Positions 22,271 to 32,362 of a DNA stretch of 64,000 nucleotides are shown here, one piece after another. Below the pieces are notes generated by a model. That model ran no database searches. It was not told the DNA's origin and saw nothing but the letters and a program-made list of their open reading frames with translations. Origin of the DNA: Neofusicoccum parvum (Eukaryota; Ascomycota; Dothideomycetes; Botryosphaeriales; Botryosphaeriaceae). The stretch lies in assembly GCA_020912385.1 (NCBI GenBank), contig CP087218.1:930001-994000 (forward strand). Reading direction: 5' to 3'. A program made the translations under genes and the position numbers. Numbering within the stretch: the first letter of the stretch is position 1; each line of letters starts with the position of its first letter.

Positions 22271-25200
22271 ATGTCGTCGCCGCCGCCCGAGGCGCTGCCC
22301 CAGGTGCCGTCGGGGCCCATGCGCAACCAGTCGTCGACTAGCTCGATATCGAACTTGTTCAAGGATCTCATCGGCCGCTCTCGTACCTCAGCCTGCGATA
22401 TTCCCTCCGCCTCCACGAACATCGCCCCAGTGCAAGGAATATTCGCGAGAAGACCGAGTGTCTCCACGTTGCCGCGACACATCAACACGTCGTCACCGGA
22501 TAACGCTGAGTTTGCGAGCATACGTCATCCGCTCCGAATGCGGCCGAGCCACTATGACGGCGATATACAAATACCACCGGTCCTCGGAGGTCCTCCGGAG
22601 CTGGAGGAGTTGCTGGAGCGGCTGAGTCCGAAGGCCTCCTTATCATCTCGTATCGATGCTGCCCACCGGCTCTGCCCCATACTCGAGCAATACCCGGTGA
22701 AGGGCGTGTGGGCCGTATGGATCCTCGCCCAGGAGTCGCTGCTGAAGAGCAAGGATCCGGAAGCTGTTCAAGCAGCAGCTCGGTTGCTTTCGCACTTGGT
22801 CCAGCTTCCCAACCTCTCGTCCGCCGAGAGGAGCAACTTCTTCTCGCACATCTCGTCCATAGAGCAAGAACCAGTCGCGGAATTGCGGTTGCAGCTTTTA
22901 GGCTGCCTGACGCACGGTGGTCGCAATATCGATGCCCTGGAGACCAAGATTGTCCCTGTTCTCACCCGCATGCTTGAAAGATGCTTCGAGTCCGCCCGAA
23001 AAGCGAGGAACGCAAAAGAGGTCAGGCTGGATATTGAACTTGTGGAAGATGCCAACTTGCAGCAACTCTTCCGCTTCATTATCGACGTCTTCAAGTTCAA
23101 CTCTCAACTCCTGGCCGACAAGCACGTCGAAGAACTTTTGGAGAAGGTCCTCTATGTCTCAAGACGCACAACGCGGAAGCCTGACCTCAAAGGCGGAATC
23201 ACTGTAATCGAGACTTTGATCACCTACGCAGAACTCCCGCAGTCGCTTCTTAAAGCATGCCTGGAGCTTCTGTGTTCTGTGTGTAACCGAATGTTACTAC
23301 TTGATGATCTTCGGGACCAAGCCGAACGGGTTATCATGAACCTGTTCTACTCCCATGTTGCCCCGGCTGCTGTCTATGCATTCATTGAAATCCTTCATGG
23401 CGAGTTAGGATCGTCCAAGCAAAGGACCAACGTCGTACGTGGGGCTGTGAAGGTCTTAGAAGACCTGCTGTTTCATCCAAACGCAGCGCATCTCCAAGAA
23501 CTGCAACTCTCGCTCTTCCTGCCCGCTCTGAACAACCTAATTTCGGTCGAATACTCCAACCGGCGTGCCTCTGAGACAGCTTCGGAAGCAGATAAGCACA
23601 CTCTGAAGAAGATCAAGGCTGACAACTTTCACCTTGAATCAGACATCTGCAATATCATGTGGAAACTTCTGATCTCCGGAGATGAGGACAACAAGTATAC
23701 TCGCCAGTTGCTCCAGGAGTACGACTGGTCCACGTTCCTCGAGATTATTATCAAGTGCGCCAATGACGTGTCTGATAAGGAAGTCCGAGACTTTACCAAT
23801 TTGGCTTCTGAGACATACTCTAACCCGACTGATTATGGAGACGACCAGGAGGGGGAAGAAGATAACACGCATCCTTCTATCCCTCTGCGGGGTGTTCTCT
23901 TGAGGCTCTTCGATATTCGGAACGACTTGGACATCATCCAGAGACAGGAGACCATGGCTATGCTTGTTCGTGTTGGATCCAAACTACCTGATGATATTGC
24001 GAAAGGAGTCATCCAGTACTACGAGGACGAACGCCTTCTCCAGCCGCCGAGCGAAGACTGGAAGACTTCATGGGAGCAGCTGCTTGATCCTTTCTTCAGA
24101 GACAAGCGCCGATCATCGGATCTCCGGAAGTTCACCATTAGGACTATCATCAGGGCATATGACTACATAGCTTTCATGCTGCCGCCTGATGTCCAGGTCG
24201 GCTGCGCAAAGTTCATCCTGGAGCACATGAACGAGGAGGCAGACCCTGATGTTCTAGCAGTTCTCGCTGATGCCGCTGTCAACATGGTGGTTGAAGCGCC
24301 GGATGAGCTGGTCGAGTTCGTCATGGATTCATTCCGCGTGTATCTCTGGGAATTTATTGGGGTTCTACCTGATCACTCATCCGAGCATTGGGACGCAGCA
24401 GAGCATCCGATCTCTCCTAGTAATGTCATCACCAAGTCTCTCGTCCGGATCTTCACTCGCACATTCGTTTGTTCGGCCTGGAAAGCAACCAAGACGTACG
24501 AGCTCATTTTGTACGTCGCCGGAACGAATAAGTGTGACATGGATGCTCGGATCACAGCAATCAAGTTCCTCGCCCGTCTTCGCAGTGACGCGAACTCTGC
24601 ATTGCGAATCAACGCCGCCGCTGAAGGCGAGAGTATGGCAGCTATCCTGTGCAGGACTGCGGACACATCCATTCCTGTTCAGAAAGAAGAAGCTACCACT
24701 TCCGAAGCGGTCAGCCCAACGAACATCGAGGAGAAAAATCCAGCGCGCCGATCATTAGTTGGTACAGTGCAGTTTCCTCCGTCCCGGAATCCATCCCGGG
24801 TCTCAAGCGGTGTCATTAAGGTGAAGCCTGTCCAACCCCTCTGGATGTACCCGGATCCCCAAGGCCTTCCTGAAGAACCACCTTCGATACCAAGTTCTGT
24901 GCTCTTCACCGATCTCGAGAGTCATGAGATTCAGGAGCAGAATGATGCCGGAGAAGCCCGAGAAGGGGAGCACAACGAATACTTTGGGTCTACAGGCAGA
25001 GAACTGTTTCCAACGAGTCTTTGGATTGAGGCCGCAATCTCCCTTTTCCAGAATTGCACGGATTGGGAGGTCCTCAGCTACTTACTTGTCCACATCGGCC
25101 CACAGCTTTGCAACCATACCCTATGGAAGAACTGCATCCCGCAGATACGGCTTCTTCGTAGCGTGCTGTGCGATCAGGTCAGGAACGGTACTGTGCCAGA

Positions 25201-27190
25201 GCCTCCTGCCTATTCCTCTCTCAAGAAAGCTGATGTTGCTGTCTGCTACTTCCATATTCTCACAATGCTTGTCAGCTATCACCACCATTTCGAGAAGAGC
25301 GAACAGGACGACATGGTCAAGACGTTCTACTTGGGGATCGGTTCCTGGGACAGAACGTCGAAGTGGTGCATCCACGCTCTAACTGTCTGCTGCCATGAGA
25401 TTCCAGATTCGACAACCAAGCATCTCCAGAATGTTGTCCAGAAGATGTCCCAGATCATCACCCAGCCAAATATTGCGATACATATCCTCGAGTTTCTGAC
25501 TCATCTCGTGCGGCTGCCTAACCTTTACGTCAATTTTCGAGATGACGAGTTCAAGATGGTTTTCGGCGTCTGCTTCCGCTACCTCCAGTATGTACGTGAT
25601 CAGCAAGAGAAGGCTGCAAGTCCAGCGCCTGCTCGTCTCAGCGGAGCTGGCTTGAGGCACAGTGGCCCTTCTCGTGATCTTAGGGACTCGAAGATGGTGG
25701 ACCAGCATGTTGGCAAGCCATCGTCGAAGCCAGTAGACGATCTTCCACAGTACGTGCACGCTTTGGCGTATCACGTCATATCGTTCTGGTTCATGGCCAT
25801 CAAGTTAGAAGATCGTGAGAAATTCGTGCCCTGGATCATCAAGAAACTGGTCCACATAGACCGCTTCGGCCGCGAGACCCTTGAAGAGCAAGCCTTGATC
25901 ACCATTGACATGTTGCACAGCCGTGCCTACACCGACCGAGACGAGACTGGCTACCAAGAATCTTTCGCGAGGGATTCGGACGGAGAGGTCACCAAGAGAT
26001 CGTGGGTCATTGGCGGTGAGATGATCTTGACGCTCGAGACGGCCGCACGTACCGGTCTCACCCAGATGATTAAGCGTCGGCCATCCTACACCAGCTATGG
26101 CGTTTACCGCCCACATCTCATTCCGCCACCTCGACACCAAGTGCCACTCCTCACCGGTCTTGCAGCTGACGCCTTTTACACGTCTTCCTACGTTGGCGTC
26201 CTGCCCGAAGATATCTTTCAGGGCTTGTTTACTCCCGTTACACTTCTCAGCCCTAGTGCTGTCGAGAGTTCTCCTTGGATCAAGCTGCCGGAGGATGACG
26301 CCACGCGTCGTTCCGTTGCGATGATGGACCGTGCTTCGACTGTCGACAGCCACAGAGTCGGCGTGATCTTCATCGGCGAGGGCCAGACCAACGAGCAAGA
26401 GATCCTCGCCAATGTCATGGGCTCGGCTGATTACACCGTGTTTGTGGAGGCTCTTGGCGAAGGCAAACTTGTCCGGCTCAAGGGGGCAAAGATGAACCTC
26501 CAGGGACTGGACCGGGAGTTCGATAGCGACGGCACGCATGCGATCTGCTGGCGCGACCGCGCCGTAGAGATGATCTTCCACGTCATCACTATGATGCCCA
26601 CCGATCTGGAAATGGACCCCCTCTGCATCAACAAGAAAAAACACATTGGCAACGACTTTGTCAATATCGTTTTCAACAACTCCGGTCTTCCTTTCCGTTT
26701 CAACACGTTCCCTTCCCAGTTCAATTACGTGTACATTGTCATCACGCCCGAGGCACGCACGACTTTTGTCGACACGCGCGATAACGTTCGTCTCGACCAG
26801 TTCTACAAGGTGCAGGTCCTCACACAGCCGGGCTTCCCGGAAACCTCGCCAGCATCCGAGACAAAGATCATCAGCGGAAGGGGTCTTCCTGCATACGTCC
26901 GCATGCTCGCACTCAACGCAAGCGTGTTCTGTCAAGTTTGGTCAAGTCGTGACGCAGGCGAGTACGTCTCGTCGTGGCGCAGCCGGCTCCGGGAGATCAG
27001 GAGGCTCTGGGATAAGCATTCACCCAGCGTAGCCACTCCACCGTCGACTGCCACGGGCCCAGGCATGAATAGCAGCATGTTCCACCGTCAGAGTGTCGTC
27101 ACGTACAACAGCGACGGTAACAGATCGAGCATCATGAGTGGCACGAGTGCAGACATGGAACGCCAGAATTCGAGCGGTTCGCGTGGCTAA
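22271..27190 (+). CDS. TSC2: tuberin (Tsc2), Rheb GTPase-activating protein
   Basis: A single uninterrupted frame of 1639 aa, unusual here because most neighbours have introns. The N-terminal and middle parts are helical-repeat-like and match the tuberin N-terminal region in organisation (leucine-rich, armadillo-like). The C-terminal Rap/Rheb-GAP domain covers about residues 1359-1570. It starts HRVGVIFIGEGQTNE and contains HIGNDFVNIVFNNSG (about 1457), where the Asn of the 'asparagine thumb' supplies catalysis. A Ser/Asn-rich tail follows. With Tsc1 it stimulates GTP hydrolysis by Rheb and so restrains TORC1 and amino-acid uptake. The catalytic motif looks intact. A Thr/Ser/Glu-rich stretch at about residues 800-900 is probably disordered and phosphorylated. 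Confidence 0.95.
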   Translation: MSSPPPEALPQVPSGPMRNQSSTSSISNLFKDLIGRSRTSACDIPSASTNIAPVQGIFARRPSVSTLPRHINTSSPDNAEFASIRHPLRMRPSHYDGDIQIPPVLGGPPELEELLERLSPKASLSSRIDAAHRLCPILEQYPVKGVWAVWILAQESLLKSKDPEAVQAAARLLSHLVQLPNLSSAERSNFFSHISSIEQEPVAELRLQLLGCLTHGGRNIDALETKIVPVLTRMLERCFESARKARNAKEVRLDIELVEDANLQQLFRFIIDVFKFNSQLLADKHVEELLEKVLYVSRRTTRKPDLKGGITVIETLITYAELPQSLLKACLELLCSVCNRMLLLDDLRDQAERVIMNLFYSHVAPAAVYAFIEILHGELGSSKQRTNVVRGAVKVLEDLLFHPNAAHLQELQLSLFLPALNNLISVEYSNRRASETASEADKHTLKKIKADNFHLESDICNIMWKLLISGDEDNKYTRQLLQEYDWSTFLEIIIKCANDVSDKEVRDFTNLASETYSNPTDYGDDQEGEEDNTHPSIPLRGVLLRLFDIRNDLDIIQRQETMAMLVRVGSKLPDDIAKGVIQYYEDERLLQPPSEDWKTSWEQLLDPFFRDKRRSSDLRKFTIRTIIRAYDYIAFMLPPDVQVGCAKFILEHMNEEADPDVLAVLADAAVNMVVEAPDELVEFVMDSFRVYLWEFIGVLPDHSSEHWDAAEHPISPSNVITKSLVRIFTRTFVCSAWKATKTYELILYVAGTNKCDMDARITAIKFLARLRSDANSALRINAAAEGESMAAILCRTADTSIPVQKEEATTSEAVSPTNIEEKNPARRSLVGTVQFPPSRNPSRVSSGVIKVKPVQPLWMYPDPQGLPEEPPSIPSSVLFTDLESHEIQEQNDAGEAREGEHNEYFGSTGRELFPTSLWIEAAISLFQNCTDWEVLSYLLVHIGPQLCNHTLWKNCIPQIRLLRSVLCDQVRNGTVPEPPAYSSLKKADVAVCYFHILTMLVSYHHHFEKSEQDDMVKTFYLGIGSWDRTSKWCIHALTVCCHEIPDSTTKHLQNVVQKMSQIITQPNIAIHILEFLTHLVRLPNLYVNFRDDEFKMVFGVCFRYLQYVRDQQEKAASPAPARLSGAGLRHSGPSRDLRDSKMVDQHVGKPSSKPVDDLPQYVHALAYHVISFWFMAIKLEDREKFVPWIIKKLVHIDRFGRETLEEQALITIDMLHSRAYTDRDETGYQESFARDSDGEVTKRSWVIGGEMILTLETAARTGLTQMIKRRPSYTSYGVYRPHLIPPPRHQVPLLTGLAADAFYTSSYVGVLPEDIFQGLFTPVTLLSPSAVESSPWIKLPEDDATRRSVAMMDRASTVDSHRVGVIFIGEGQTNEQEILANVMGSADYTVFVEALGEGKLVRLKGAKMNLQGLDREFDSDGTHAICWRDRAVEMIFHVITMMPTDLEMDPLCINKKKHIGNDFVNIVFNNSGLPFRFNTFPSQFNYVYIVITPEARTTFVDTRDNVRLDQFYKVQVLTQPGFPETSPASETKIISGRGLPAYVRMLALNASVFCQVWSSRDAGEYVSSWRSRLREIRRLWDKHSPSVATPPSTATGPGMNSSMFHRQSVVTYNSDGNRSSIMSGTSADMERQNSSGSRG

Positions 27191-28208
27191 GCATCGAACC
27201 TCCTCTCATCTTCCCTTCACACCCCTTTCTCCTTTCTTTGTTCATGTTGCTTTTTGCTCGAACGATACCCCTTGGCGGCGTTTCGGGAAAACCACTCTCA
27301 AATCATCAACGGCGAAGGAAGAGAAATCGAAAACCAACATCACAAATTCTCATGATACACACATTATGGCGGCCGGGTGGATTTTCTGGCATGAACGAAA
27401 GCTTTCCAAAAGCCCAGGACTTCTCTTTTTTTTTTCCCTCCCCTCTCATGAATTGCACAAAAAAATATAGACGGGAATGGGTGGATAAACTGTTTTGATA
27501 TCAACATTTTCTGGCGTTTCTGTTTTCTTGTTCATGTTGAGCGAAGTGGTGGATTCGCGAGGAATTCTTCATCTGTGGTTGGAGCGGAAGTGGTGCTCAG
27601 TCACAATACAAAAGTGCTTTTTTGTTGCGGAATACCTCTTTCTTTTCATGTGGATGGTAGGTCTTTTGCTTGAGAGTTACGAATGGGAGCAGAGGTCTGC
27701 TGGGGCTACCCGGCTGGCTGGCGGTGGGGACGAATAGGTGGGTGGCCTGCTCAAGAACTATGAAGCGGATGTCCACAAACAACAAGAATGGGATATTTGC
27801 ACACACAGAAGATTGATCGAGTCGCGTGACGCGTGGGCGGACAAGTGTGTTGACGACTTGGTTTTGTCGGTTTCGCTACCCCGCACTTGAATTCTGTCTG
27901 CGACGGACAGATTGCAGGCCCCTCTGGTGGACCTGCTGCAGCCTCCAGGTGCGCGCAAGGCACCGCAGCGGGCTTGAGGGGCCCAAATGCGGCGCCCTCG
28001 AGTGCGGTGCACCAGAGCATGAGGCTGCAAATGACATCACGACGCCATGCCACAAGCGGCTAGCGCGGGAGGCGGATGGACTTCGGCGGTGTTCTTGGGA
28101 TTGCGGGCGGCTCAGAAAGTCTTGGAGCTGTCTTTCCACTGCCTCTCGCCCTCCACACCTCGCTCACTTCTCTGCTTCCTGGGCCAATCTTTGTGAAAGA
28201 CCCTCACG
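27191..28208. other. intergenic, TSC2 to CSE1
   Basis: T-rich 3' flank of TSC2 (T-run near 27427-27436), then the CSE1 promoter and leader. No gene is recognised. Confidence 0.55.
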
Positions 28209-31200
28209 ATGGCCGGGAACACTCAGGCTATTGCGCAGCTGCTCCAGCAGAGTCTGGACCCCCGCCACAGCAAAGAAGGTGCGTCTGTTTACACTGTTTG
28301 CGCCGCCCACCACACGCCCCAGCTCCGCCTGCTTGCGCCGTCCCCCGACCCCCGCGCCGCTCGAGGTGTTTCCGGGCGTATGGACATGCCGCTGACCTTG
28401 TCCGCGCAGCCGAGGGCGCCATAAAGCAGCAAGAGGAGTCACCAGGCTTAGCCATTGCCCTCCTCCAGATCGTCGCCGACGCCTCCATACCGCAGACCAC
28501 GCGACTCGCCGCCGCCCTCTACTTCAAGAACTTCATCAGGCGCAGATGGACCGTATGTATCCGCTGGGACCGCACGCATGGCACGATTGGTAACCACCTT
28601 GCAGGATGTGGAAGGCAACTACAAGCTGCAGCAAAATGAGGTCGTCACGGTCAAGCAGGAGCTTATCGGCCTCATGATCTCCCAGCCGCCGTCCATACAG
28701 TCCCAGCTGGGCGAGGCTATCAGCACCATTGCTGAGAGTGATTTTTACGAGCGGTGGGAGACGCTGGTCGACGTAGGTCTGCTCGCGCCGGAGCCTTGCG
28801 GTAGATGCTGAAGCTTTGCTAGGATCTTGTGTCGCGCTTGACGCCCGACAACCCTATCGCCAACAATGGCGTGCTGCAGGTTGCACACTCCATCTTCAAG
28901 CGCTGGAGGCCGCTTTTCAGATCCGACGACCTCTTTACCGAAATCAACTTTGTGCTGGGGAAGTTTGCCGACCCTTTCCTCCAGCTGTTCCAGGTGCGTA
29001 GACGTGCGGGTGCTGTGGCGAAAAACCAGACTGACGGGCATCCAGAACACCGATGCGCAAATTACCGCCAATGTGGGCAACAAGGAAGTCCTGCAGAACT
29101 ACATCGCCTCTCTTAATCTCATCCTCAAGCTCTTCGTCGACCTCTCCTGCCAGGACATGCCTCCCCAGTTCGACGATAACCTCAAGGGCCTCAGCGAGCT
29201 CCTCCACAAGTACCTCGTCTTCGACAGCCCGGCACTACACACCGACGATGAATCAGAAGCTGGCCTTCTCGAGTTTACCAAGGCCGGCATCTTCGAGGTG
29301 CTCATTCTGTACACCCAGAAGTATGAGGACGAGTTTGGACAGTACCTCCAACCCTTCATTGAGAGTTCCTGGAACCTGCTCACCAACATCGGCCCTGAGA
29401 CCAAGTACGACATCCTTGTCAGTAAGGCGCTGCAGTTCCTTACTTCGGTCACCTCGAACAACACGCACGCCCAGCTCTTCAACAACGAGGCCACCCTGAA
29501 TCAGGTCGTTGAGAAGGTCATTCTGCCGAATCTGACTTTGCGAGAGTCGGACGTCGAGATGTTTGAAGACGAGCCCATTGAGTTCATCCGCAGAGATCTG
29601 GAGGGGTCGGACAGCGATACCAGAAGACGCGCGGCTACCGACTTCCTGCGCCAATTGGAGACGCAATTTGAGGGTCTGGTCACTGCTGTTGTGAACAAGT
29701 ACATCGACAACTATCTGCAGCACTACGCACAGGATAGGGCGAACAACTGGAAGTCCAAGGACACAGCCGTGTACCTTTTCTCGTCCATCGCAGCCAAAGG
29801 CACACCGACTGCTGCCTTTGGTGTGAAGACCGTCAACCCCCATGTCAACATCTTGGATTTCTTCCAAAAGAACATCGCTGAGGACCTCACGGGTGAAAAC
29901 GTTGAGCCGATCCTCAAGGTCGACGCGATTAAGTTTGTCTACCTTTTCCGCAGCCAATTGACGCAGCAGTACTGGCAAGCCGCTTTCCCTCTCCTCGTAC
30001 GACACCTCGGCGTTTCCAACTTTGTCATCTACTCCTATGCCGCCATTGCGGTAGAAAGGGCGCTGTACCTTGTTGACGATAACCGGCAACCCGTCATTTC
30101 GCGTGACAGCGTCGCACCCCTGGCAAAGGACCTGCTGATGCATTTGTTTGGCCTGATTCAGAAGGAGTCCGCCCCGGAGAAGATCCAGGAGAACGAGTTC
30201 CTGATGAAGTGCGTCATGAGAGTCCTCATTGTCATTAAGGATGGGGTTCTACCTATTGCGGATGCTGTGCTCAAGAACTTCATCAACATCACCATGGTCA
30301 TCCGTCACAACCCTAGCAACCCGCGCTTCTACTACTACCACTTTGAGGGTATCGGCGCGCTTATTAAGGGCGCGGCACCTTCACAACCGCAGAAGCTGGA
30401 GCAGGCCCTCTACGATCCCTTCTCGACTATCCTTCGCAGCGAGGTCGAGGAGTTTACGCCCTATGTCTTCCAGCTTTTCGCGGCACTGCTCGAGGCCAAC
30501 CCGGCAGGTGTCTTGCCCGACTATTACAAGTCGCTGATTCCTCCGCTACTCATGCCTGTCGTCTGGGAGAACAAGGGGAATATCCCCGCGTTGGTCCGCC
30601 TGCTGTCCGTCATGATCAGCCGCGACCCTGGCAGCATCGTCCAAAATTCCCAACTGGAGCCTTTGCTGGGTATTTTCCAGAAGCTCGTATCGACGAAGAC
30701 AAACGAGTCTCACGGCTTCGACTTATTGGAGGCCATCGTTGCATCCGTTCCTGTCGATTCACTGAAGCCATACTTCACCCCCATGCTCACCATCATGCTC
30801 ACAAGACTATCCAACTCGAAGACGGAGAATTTTGCCTCCCGTTTTGTGCGCTTTTACCACTTCGTTGCTGCACGTGATGATAAGGGTTTGGGCTCAGACT
30901 TCTTCATCAGCGTCGCCGACTCCGTCCAGCAAGAGTAAGTTTTACCTACCACCGGCGTCCATCCCTCACTAATATTGTTTTCCAGTGTTTTCCGTCCTAT
31001 CTACCCGCAAATCATCCTCCCCGACACACAGAAGCTCACTCGCCCCTTCGACCGCAAGACGGCCGTCGTCTCGCTGACCAAGACGCTCGCCGATGGCCAA
31101 GCCTTCATCGAGCGCTATAAGAAGGGGTGGACGCTTACATGCGAGGCGCTCCTTAAGCTCCTCATCAACCCACCCACGGCGCCCGCCACCGATGACATCA

Positions 31201-31430
31201 TGCCCGAGGCCGATGTCGACGACCTCAGCTTCGGTGTCGGCTTCACCCAGCTCAACTCCTGCCGCAAGGCGCCGCAAGATCCTTTCCCGGAGATGGTGGA
31301 CGTGAAGCGCTGGGTTGGCGAGTACCTGAAGCAGGCAGACCAGAGGAATGGGGGCAGGATCAGCCAGTTCGTACAGGAGCGGTTGAGCGAGGAGGCAAAG
31401 ACCGCGTTGATTCAGACCATGCAGGGTTGA
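28209..31430 (+). CDS. CSE1: Cse1/CAS, importin-alpha re-exporter (exportin-2)
   Basis: Six exons: 28209-28278, 28410-28552, 28605-28772, 28823-28993, 29046-30934 and 30986-31430. They give 961 aa, close to the family length of about 960. All junctions keep frame: intron 1 is 131 nt and the others are about 50 nt. The importin-beta N-terminal (IBN_N) repeat is at the start, with AAALYFKNFIRRRW. The Cse1 core follows with NLTLRESDVEMFEDEPIEFI, a highly conserved Cse1 signature. The C-terminus has RPIYPQIILPDTQKL. Cse1 binds importin-alpha with RanGTP and returns it to the cytoplasm (KapE in Aspergillus). Four introns crowd the first 850 bp, a common 5' bias in fungi. Confidence 0.96.
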
Positions 31431-31700
31431 TCGGTCGCGCGAAGAAGGGCAGAGGTGGATGCTAGAGGGTTGGAGGCATTGGATTGGTTGGGGAGGAGAA
31501 AGAGTCGAGTGATACCAAGATAGGAACACCATAAAATGGGGAGAAAGTAAATGCATGGACGGAATGGGCAGCGGTGGGAGGGGATTTGTTAGCGGCTAAA
31601 CAGTAAGTAAGATAGCTCTTTCTTCTAGTAAAAGATGAAAGAATGTGAAAGATGCGAAGTGCTGCGCTGCCGTGTGCTACGCTGTGCTGTGCTGTGTATA

Positions 31701-31858
31701 CGAGGTTGGCTCAGGAGTGTTGCAAAAAGTTCACACATGGGTAGTTGAAGCATTCATCCGGATGGGCTTGGTACTCATTTCACTGCACATTTGCGTCCGG
31801 ACGAGAACTTCGACTGTCAAAGCCATGCGTGTGTTGCAATACTTCCAAATCAACCACA
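31701..31858 (+). mobile_element. MITE-like foldback element, copy C
   Basis: It is bounded by TA at 31699-31700 and 31859-31860. The left arm reads CGAGGTTGGCTCAGGAGTG, then TTGCAA, then GGGTAGTTGAAGCATTCATC. The right arm reads GCGTCCGGACGAGAACTTCG, then GTGTTGCAATACTTCC and ending CAACCACA. The loop GGGCTTGGTACTCATTTCAC is shared with copy E. It lies 270 bp after the CSE1 stop, between two convergent genes. A (GCTGT)n-like tract precedes it. Confidence 0.88.
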
Positions 31859-31860
31859 TA

Positions 31861-32362
31861 ACATATTGATGAAGGCTTCTTGGTCGTCGTGAAATGGACC
31901 TTTGCTACCTTGTATTGCGGAAGATAGACAGAGCTGCTTATGCTTTGGCAACACGGCAGATCACAAGGTTTGGCTGGCGCCGAAGCTCACTCGTGAAGAG
32001 TCCATCCGGATGGCTTTGGTTTCAAGCTATGATTGAGTTGAATATGCAAACATTCTTCCTCGCTATCGCCACTTTAGTACACGCTCGCTCAATCACTTGT
32101 GAGTATAGCACAAGTAGAAATAATATCAGCAATAGCAACGCCTCCCTATCTCTTACCAGCCAGCCACCCAAGCATAGCAAACCCAGCTATTTGAAAACGA
32201 GTGCCTCAACCCAACGCAACGCCGACCTCAGCTACAAAATGCCCAGCAAACTCCACAGTCAACGAATGCAATCTAGAAAACAAGCCACCCCCCTCAGACA
32301 ACGAAAAAAAAAGAGTCGGAAGCTTAACCTGCTCGCCACCACGCGCGACAACAGTGTGTCCC
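31861..32362. other. convergent intergenic, CSE1 / CTP1
   Basis: It holds 3' flanks of both genes. At about 32011-32031 the string CATCCGGATGGCTTTGG resembles the inner arm and loop of copy C and may be a degenerate second copy. No gene is seen. Confidence 0.5.

Noticed and set aside
25805..26935. 376-codon open frame on the minus strand
   Set aside because: It lies entirely antisense to the conserved Rap-GAP region of TSC2. It has no recognisable domain, and codon bias of the real gene explains it.
29253..30143. 296-codon minus-strand frame
   Set aside because: Antisense shadow of the well-conserved CSE1 exon 5.
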